DNA of 64,000 nt from Eucommia ulmoides. Its lineage: Eukaryota; Streptophyta; Magnoliopsida; Garryales; Eucommiaceae. The stretch is taken from positions 868,001 through 932,000 of the forward strand of contig JAENRU010000484.1 of NCBI GenBank assembly GCA_016647705.1, read 5' to 3'. The notes below the pieces were generated by a model. That model was given only the letters and a program-made list of their open reading frames with translations, was not told the DNA's origin and did not search any database. Position numbers and translations under genes: made by a program. This document shows positions 57,993 to 64,000 of this stretch, piece after piece. Within the stretch, counting starts at the first letter, position 1. The number at the start of each line of letters is the position of its first letter.

Positions 57993-58179
57993 ATGGATTC
58001 TTATCATCTCATCACTCCCGCCTCCGCCATTTTCGCTTTGCCATCTCTCTAGGATTTCGTTTTCTTCATGTTTTTTTCGCTCGCAGCTTTCGATGAAGAT
58101 GCGCTTTAATTTGAACCGCGGAGGAGCGAACACGCTGGTTTGTCGCCGATGTACTCGTCGTTCGTTGCCCTCTGGTTGA
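57993..58179 (+). promoter_or_regulatory. Probable 5' leader with two short upstream ORFs
   Basis: Upstream of the 58222 start codon are two short frames: 57993-58052 (19 codons plus stop) and 58093-58179 (28 codons plus stop). Neither overlaps the main start. If this region is transcribed they could lower translation. The transcription start is unknown. Confidence 0.4.
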
Positions 58180-58221
58180 TTTAGGGTTTATGTGCAGCCA
58201 TTTCGGTGTTTGTGAGCTTTG

Positions 58222-58340
58222 ATGGCGTCGCCGTCGACGAAGGTTTGCTTCAATTCCAACTGTAAAGAAGTGTTGGGACGTTCCAGGAAAGGTTGGCGCC
58301 GTCGGACCGGCGAGTTTGCCGAGCTGTGTGAACGATGCGC
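58222..58340 (+). CDS. VAL1: First coding exon of a probable VAL1-like B3-domain transcription repressor
   Basis: VAL/HSI2 proteins are nuclear B3-domain repressors that recruit Polycomb to seed-maturation and FLC-type genes; they begin with a Cys-rich PHD-like domain. The exon encodes 39 residues plus two bases (MASPSTKVCFNSNCKEVLGR..., then RKGWRRRTGEFAELCERC). The CFNSxCK, KGWR and GEFAELCxRC pattern is the start of that PHD-like domain in dicot VAL1-like proteins. It ends at a GTAAGC donor. No second exon (expected to carry an FCxxFH..GWR segment) was found up to 64000, so intron 1 is at least 5.66 kb or the gene is truncated. The B3 domain is not in the window, so the call rests on one exon. 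Confidence 0.65.
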
Positions 58341-59729
58341 GTAAGCAATTTCGATTCCTGCTCTGAATGTCTATTGTATGAATGAGAAGCTTTTTTATTT
58401 GGAGAATTTTGTGTTGCCTTCGGTGGTGAAGGAGGGCATTGATGTGTTGTCATTGTTTTTTGATTTTTCCGTGCTATTCTTATGGTTTGCTAGATATATT
58501 TAGCCACCGATTCTTACTGTTCATAATAAGATTGGGAGTACTATTCTGCTTGATGAGTTCAACTTTGATTGAAAAAATTATAAATACGAGCTCTAGTTAG
58601 TGGAACTATCTCAGAGAAAGTTGCTAAGTTAGCCTTATTTAGTTTCAGGAGAAATGTGCTAGGAAAAAGTTGAGCAAGAGATTAGGCAAAGGAATGTAAT
58701 GCACAGTTGTGCGCACGCGTACAGAGACACCGGACTGATGAATGTTTAATTGTTTATTATTGGTCATTAAATTTCAGAAATCTAATGACACTTCTGAAAA
58801 TGAAAATCTATTGTAAATATTTTTTGTGGAACAAGCTATCCATATTTATGTGGTTTGGTTTTGTCTTGCAAGAGAAGAAGTTGTTGGAAAAGATTACAAC
58901 CCTCCATCATGGAGTATTTGTGGCATTTTCATTATACATCCATTTTAATATTCCATATTTTTTGGGACATTTTCAAGAGACACTTCTAAGGTTGAGATAA
59001 AAACTTCATCTATTAAAGGAAATAAAATTATTACTTAACTATAAAATAAAAATTTAATTAAGTTGAAATATATTTTTATAAAGTATTTTTAGGGTTCATA
59101 TTAGTTTCAGGGAAATGAATGGATGAGATTAAATTACCTTGCCACTCCACCGTGCATCACCAACTCCCCTCTTATTTTTTTAGATTATCCACTTCCGAAC
59201 TATCTCCTTTTTTTCTCTATGCCTAACCATCTTAACCTTCTTGACCACCTATTTCTGCTTCTAAAACTACCAAAAGGAGCCCCTGAACCCCGATGAAAAC
59301 AATTGCACCACCACTACCATCAATTTTTAAACCAACATACCAAACACGAAGAATCTAGCTAAATCAACAAACCAAGCACAAAGAATCTAGCTAAATTGAC
59401 TAGCCAAAAATGAAGAGAGCAAAACCACATGCTTGCCCATCATTGGCGGTGCCATCAGTGTTGTCATCTACCATGGATTGTCGCTACCATAATAGCCCTC
59501 TATATTTCACCGTCACCATTCTTATTTGACTCCATCTCATCGTCTTTAAATTGATTTGGATTAATTTGGGGGTGTAAGGGCTCAATGTAGAGGGGAATTT
59601 GGAGATGCCTTGCAGATTAGGGCCGAATAGGGAGATTTGGAGATTCAAATTAGTATTTTAACCTATGCTCCATCTGTTCCTAAAATATTGCCAGGTTTGA
59701 CTTTACAAAGTTTTAGGTAGCAGTTGAGT
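58341..59729. other. VAL1-like intron 1, proximal part
   Basis: No exon or paired-end element recognised. AT-rich with a few short open frames lacking motifs. Confidence 0.45.
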
Positions 59730-60935
59730 ATAGAGTAGGACATGAGACGAGCATAGACAAGAATCAATTTGGATTTATACTTAGTTGGTTAACCTTTAAA
59801 GTTTTATATTTACTTAAGAATAACGATTTACATATGGTTTAATAAAGATTTATATATGGTTGTCATGGACGTATAAAAATCTTGTGATAAAAATAGCTAG
59901 AGAAGTGTTGAAGTGCATTTTAGAAAAGAAGTGAGTATCCTATGCTTACATAGATGTTCTTAAGGACATGTATAAAGATATAGTAACTAGTGTTTGGACA
60001 CTAGGAGGTATTACTTATGCCTTTCCAATTAGTGTAGGCTTACACTAGGATTGTTTTTAAGTTTCTATCTCTTCGTTTTAGTGATGGATCAACTTACAAA
60101 TCATATTCAGGATGGAGTATCAAGGAGTATATTGTTTGTAGATGACATAATGCTCGTTGATAAAACTAGAAGATGTCTTAATAGTAAGATAGAAAGTTGG
60201 AGCTTAGAGTCATTTTAGAGACTATTAGAACTAAGACAAAATACATTCATTGCAATTTTAGAATCCATGAGTGATGATATGGTAAAAAGGCGATCAGGTG
60301 GTCTCTAGGGTTGATTTTTTTAGATATATGGGTTCTATAATTTAGAACAACGGAGAAATCAAAGGGATATTACGCATAAAGTCAAGATAGGATGGTTAAA
60401 GTGGAGAATCGTAGTTGGGGTTATATGTGATTCTAGAATATCATTGAAATTGAAAGGAAAATTCTATGAGACTGCAATAAAACATGCAATCCATCGTGGT
60501 TCTATATGTTGGGTGGTAAACAAGAAACATGTCTAGAAAGTAATAATAGCAAAGATGAGGAGATAAGTTGGATGAGTGGTACGACAAGAATAAACAAAAT
60601 TAGAAATGAGGTTATTAGAGAGGTTAGGAAACTCCCACTGAGGATAGGAAAGAATATTTTTTATGATGGTTTGGAACTTAACGGAGGGGACATTAAAAGT
60701 TTGCAGAAGGCCAGAAGCACTAATTAGAAAATGTGATTTAATTCAAATAGACGGTGCTACAAGAGGAAGAGGTAGGCTCAAGAAACATTGGAAGCAAACA
60801 ATTACGAACGATTTGATGGTTTTGAACTTAACGGAGGGGACATTAAACGATCTTTATGGTGCAAGGAGCAAGCAAATTTATGTAGCCGGTCTACTCAGGT
60901 GGGATAAAGGCTTTGTTGTTATTGTTGTATATTTC
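59730..60935 (+). pseudogene. LINE (non-LTR retrotransposon) reverse transcriptase remnant
   Basis: Fragments in all three frames: KNQFGFI, YAYIDVLKDMYKDIVTSV, VMDQLTNHIQDGVSRSILFVDDIMLVD (catalytic FVDDI type, 60082-60165), KLKGKFYETAIKHAI, RGRGRLKKHWKQTI and a C-terminal LLRWDKG. It ends in a TTGTTATTGTTG tail (~60913-60930), the tail type of plant LINEs. Many stops and shifts; old. Lies in the putative VAL1-like intron. Confidence 0.85.
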
Positions 60936-63900
60936 CCTTATTGGAAAATGTGTGGAATTGTTGAAATTTTTTGAAATTTGAATAAGTGATTGAGAAGAGG
61001 GTAAGTTTTGAAAAAGTAATGAAACGTGTTTGTTACAAAGAAAGTGGACAATTATTTTGGAACACTTTGAAAAAGAAGGTAATAATACTATATTGGAACC
61101 AATGGAGTATATCTCTTTCCTTTAAAGCCCCTAATTAAAACAGTTGAACACTTGATCTAAATGGTTTTAATTGAGTATTTTTGAATTTAAATTATGGAAA
61201 ATAGAAGAGAATGTTAATGTCAGAAATGCAGGGTTTACTTGGGAATTTTCAATTTTTCTAAGCATAATTTTCATAATTATTAAATCGGGTGTATGTATTT
61301 GGTTTTCTTGGAAGGGTTTTTCGTGATATTTTCTAAATGACACGTGGTTCCCTTATTCATTTTCAAAACAACAAGATGTCCGAGTGCAATGTACTAGTAA
61401 TTTCTTTATTAGGACTATATTAAGATTATTTTTTTAGCGAATTAGAGCTACGTCTAAATTTCGAGTTAGAATTTGACCCCATCAACTCAAATCATTAACC
61501 GTGAGAGTTTGACCCGATCAACTCAAATCGTTACCGATTTGGGTTAATTTTTTCAAATTAGTTGCTAGGATTTTTTTGCCCAATATCGCAATTGAATGTG
61601 ATCCAATTTGCATGTTTTCTATGTTAACCACGTATAATATTTTTACTTTTTATGAATTAGTAAAAGGTAATAATTAAATTTCAACATGTGTCTCTAGGCA
61701 TGGGGTATAATACTCGTAATTATATATGATTTGAAGTTCTTTTTTGCAAATTCATATGCTTATTTAAAAATTCTGGCAGGAATATTAGCTATAAAAATAT
61801 GCGAAAATTCAGCTGCACTTGAGAGGAAAGCAAGAACATGTAACACCTTCTCCAAAATAAAACTAGCAATCAACAAAAGAATTAGTAAATGAGATAATTT
61901 ACTTTTGCATGCTCTATATTCGTATGAGGTGTAGTGATCACCTTTAAATTTACATTTGCAGTATGGCATCTAATGGCGACGTTGGTCTAATAGAAACCGG
62001 ACTAATGCGGCATGAATTAGAAGATGAAATCGAAAAAAGAAACGGAACCCCCCCCCTTAAAACAACGAGATTCTATAAATCTAATAGTCTAATCAACACC
62101 TTACCTCTCCAGACCAGGGCAATGATAACCTACAGAACATCCAATTTATGATTGTATTTTTATGTTTTCCCTCCTCAATGCTAAAGTGATGTATTTATGA
62201 TTAAGTTAATAAATGTTGAGAAATTAATGTCTCCATACCTCTAATTTTTCATTCCATATAATGGACGACTGTAACCAAGTCAAAGATGCCTTGGTTGGGG
62301 AATGTTATCACTTGGTTTTTTGTAACTCGGGAATATAATAAAATTTGTGATGCAATGCCAAAGTTTAAAAAGGAAAGATGGTTTAAAAGAGGCTCTCCGA
62401 AATCCATATTTTTGCTTTTTTCCATAAAGGAGGCAGCAGTAGTCAACACTCAATGACATAATTTTCAATTACGGAGAGTCTTTCGCCATGAGTACAAGGT
62501 GAACACTGACCCTATAACTTTGATGAAATGTACAATTTTTGTGCCAGATAGCCAGACTTTTCACTTGCCAGTGAACAAGCTTTGGCACGGTCAGATTTAT
62601 GGTTAAAGTTTGATTTATAACATTAAACATTGGTTTGGTTTATTTGGCCTTGTCCCCCCTTTTTTTTTTGTCATGCTCTTTGCAACAAATTGAGGTCTAA
62701 TTTTTTTTTGCCACTGAATTTAAATAATAAAATGACTAGGTTGACTAGGGCCCCAAAGGCCCTCCCATATTGGGAGTTGAGATTTTGATTCCTCCCTGTA
62801 GCATGGCACAGGCATGTAATTAGATACATTGAAGCTCCAGATTTTCTATCAACCTCTGTATACGTTGAATTTTTATGAATATTATAGTTGTTGTAATTGG
62901 CTTTATAAATCAACTATCTATTCTTCATCTCACCCACAAGGTTTTCTGCAAGACAGTTTCAAAGTTCTCATCATTGGACCAGCACCTACACAATGTTATT
63001 TCATCCTTTGTGGGAATAAAGCAAATAACACTTCCAAGCTGAAGAGTGTAACAAAATTCACATTGTTGATAGCCTAGTTGGACATCTGTTGCCTGCCCAA
63101 GGCTCTCATCTTTGGAATATTCAAAGTTTGATCCCTATTGAGTTCATGTGTGGCTTGGTTGCGAGTAGAAGATCTGAAAGTGAGAAAACGAAATGCAGCG
63201 CTGGTTCACTGGTGATTGTATTTTCTTTAACAAAAGAGAATCTTTTACATTTAAACCTCCAAAATTTGAACAAGAGTTTGGTAGCTAGTAATGTTCAGTA
63301 CAACATGCATGTGTTTTTCAGGATGCCATACCAGAACAATGCCTGGTGGTGTTGCACCTTATATTCCCAAAGAGTGTTTTCAAGCAATGCCACCGATATA
63401 CAAATATTTACCAGATTAACCCTACTCCAATTCCTAATTTGTGCAGCTAATCTTATACGCATCAACCACCTCGGCTTCACATGTTCGTATTCATCTATTT
63501 TCCATGTGCTAACATAAGCTGTGGTGCACATGTACGCAATCATGCAGTTCCATTTGGTGTGACTTAAATAAAAAATAGTATTGTCAGACTTTGTTGAATT
63601 CAATGAATTGGCATGTTATAGGTAAGCAGACTTTGTTGAATTCAATGAATTGGCATGTTATAGGTAAGCACCACGCATGCTTAAGAACAAACCACCTTGA
63701 ACGTTCATGTAGTAGAAACTGATTGCCTATATATGTGTACATGGGTTTGTCTTCCACTCTTCCCTTTGGTTTTCTTGTAAAGTTGAGTTTATTCTGGCTT
63801 ACGTTCTAAAACATTTTCATCTGCCAGTCCAAATTCTTACTATTTATAGTTGTTAACCGTGTGTGATGATTATTACATCACCACATAAGAAGGTTTTTTT

Positions 63901-64000
63901 ATTTTTTTTATTTCCTGCTGGTAATTTCTGTTTTTCGTTTTTTAGGGTGTGTGTGTGTGTTTATGGAAAGATGTGAATGGTCTTCTTAACTTGCATTGAT
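60936..64000. other. No gene recognised
   Basis: AT-rich sequence, either the rest of the VAL1-like intron or intergenic. The 142-codon open frame at 63089-63517 and the frame at 61963-62151 show no known motif. Confidence 0.45.
63587..63670 (+). repeat. 42-bp exact tandem duplication
   Basis: The unit GACTTTGTTGAATTCAATGA...GGTAAGCA occurs twice with period 42 and no visible difference. Confidence 0.92.

Noticed and set aside
61963-62151. 62-codon frame starting MASNGDVGLIETG
   Set aside because: Reasonable start context but no known motif or splice continuity; not enough support for a gene.
63089-63517. 142-codon open frame
   Set aside because: No recognisable domain, no splice context and low-complexity neighbours; length is possible by chance in AT-rich DNA.

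Overview
The window is nuclear DNA of a flowering plant, most likely a eudicot. It is AT-rich and has intron-rich genes with GT..AG splice sites. It is full of LTR retrotransposons, TRIMs (very short LTR elements), MITEs and a LINE fragment. I see no bacterial-type operons, CRISPR arrays, rRNA or tRNA genes.

Region 1 (1-12.55 kb, + strand): the 3' half of an APC4 gene (anaphase-promoting complex subunit 4). Nine exons between 2595 and 10032 give an unbroken 393-residue C-terminal part ending in an acidic tail. The window opens inside a decayed Ty1/copia element that probably lies in an upstream APC4 intron. The introns hold several MITEs and TRIMs. The last coding exon lies in a ~1.4-1.5 kb tandem duplication, so a second, still open terminal exon exists at 11347-11441.

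Region 2 (13.08-22.95 kb, - strand): a complete CBP60-family gene (plant calmodulin-binding protein 60, CBP60B-like), convergent with APC4. Eight exons join to 628 codons plus stop. Its introns also hold TRIMs and MITEs, including a 336-bp TRIM with a perfect 5-bp target duplication and a MULE-type MITE whose duplicated target ends about 10 bp from a splice donor.

Region 3 (23-27 kb): AT-rich intergenic DNA with weak element remnants.

Region 4 (27.04-56.82 kb): a nest of LTR retrotransposons. The outer layer is a minus-strand Ty3/gypsy element (LTRs at 27040-27963 and 55877-56819, gag split between 54908-55803 and 41690-42666). One insertion is a plus-strand chromodomain-type (Tekay-like) Ty3/gypsy element, 28049-41689, which itself carries two solo LTRs with perfect target duplications (TTATT and ATATA) and an irregular LTR/LTR arrangement at its 3' end. 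The second cluster, 42667-54906, has two LTRs of one family in inverted orientation, a second decayed Tekay-like element with a 3.2-kb LTR, and a third partial LTR.

Region 5 (56.99-64 kb): a tandem TRIM array, then the first coding exon of a probable VAL1-like B3-domain repressor (58222-58340, + strand) with two short upstream ORFs, followed by more than 5.6 kb with no recognisable second exon and a decayed LINE.

The clearest unusual features are the duplicated APC4 terminal exon, three TRIM families with a shared LTR-head motif (one with a modular internal region that repeats the LTR head), the inverted LTR pair, and the chimeric LTR tail of the Tekay-like element. I found no novel defence or enzymatic system.
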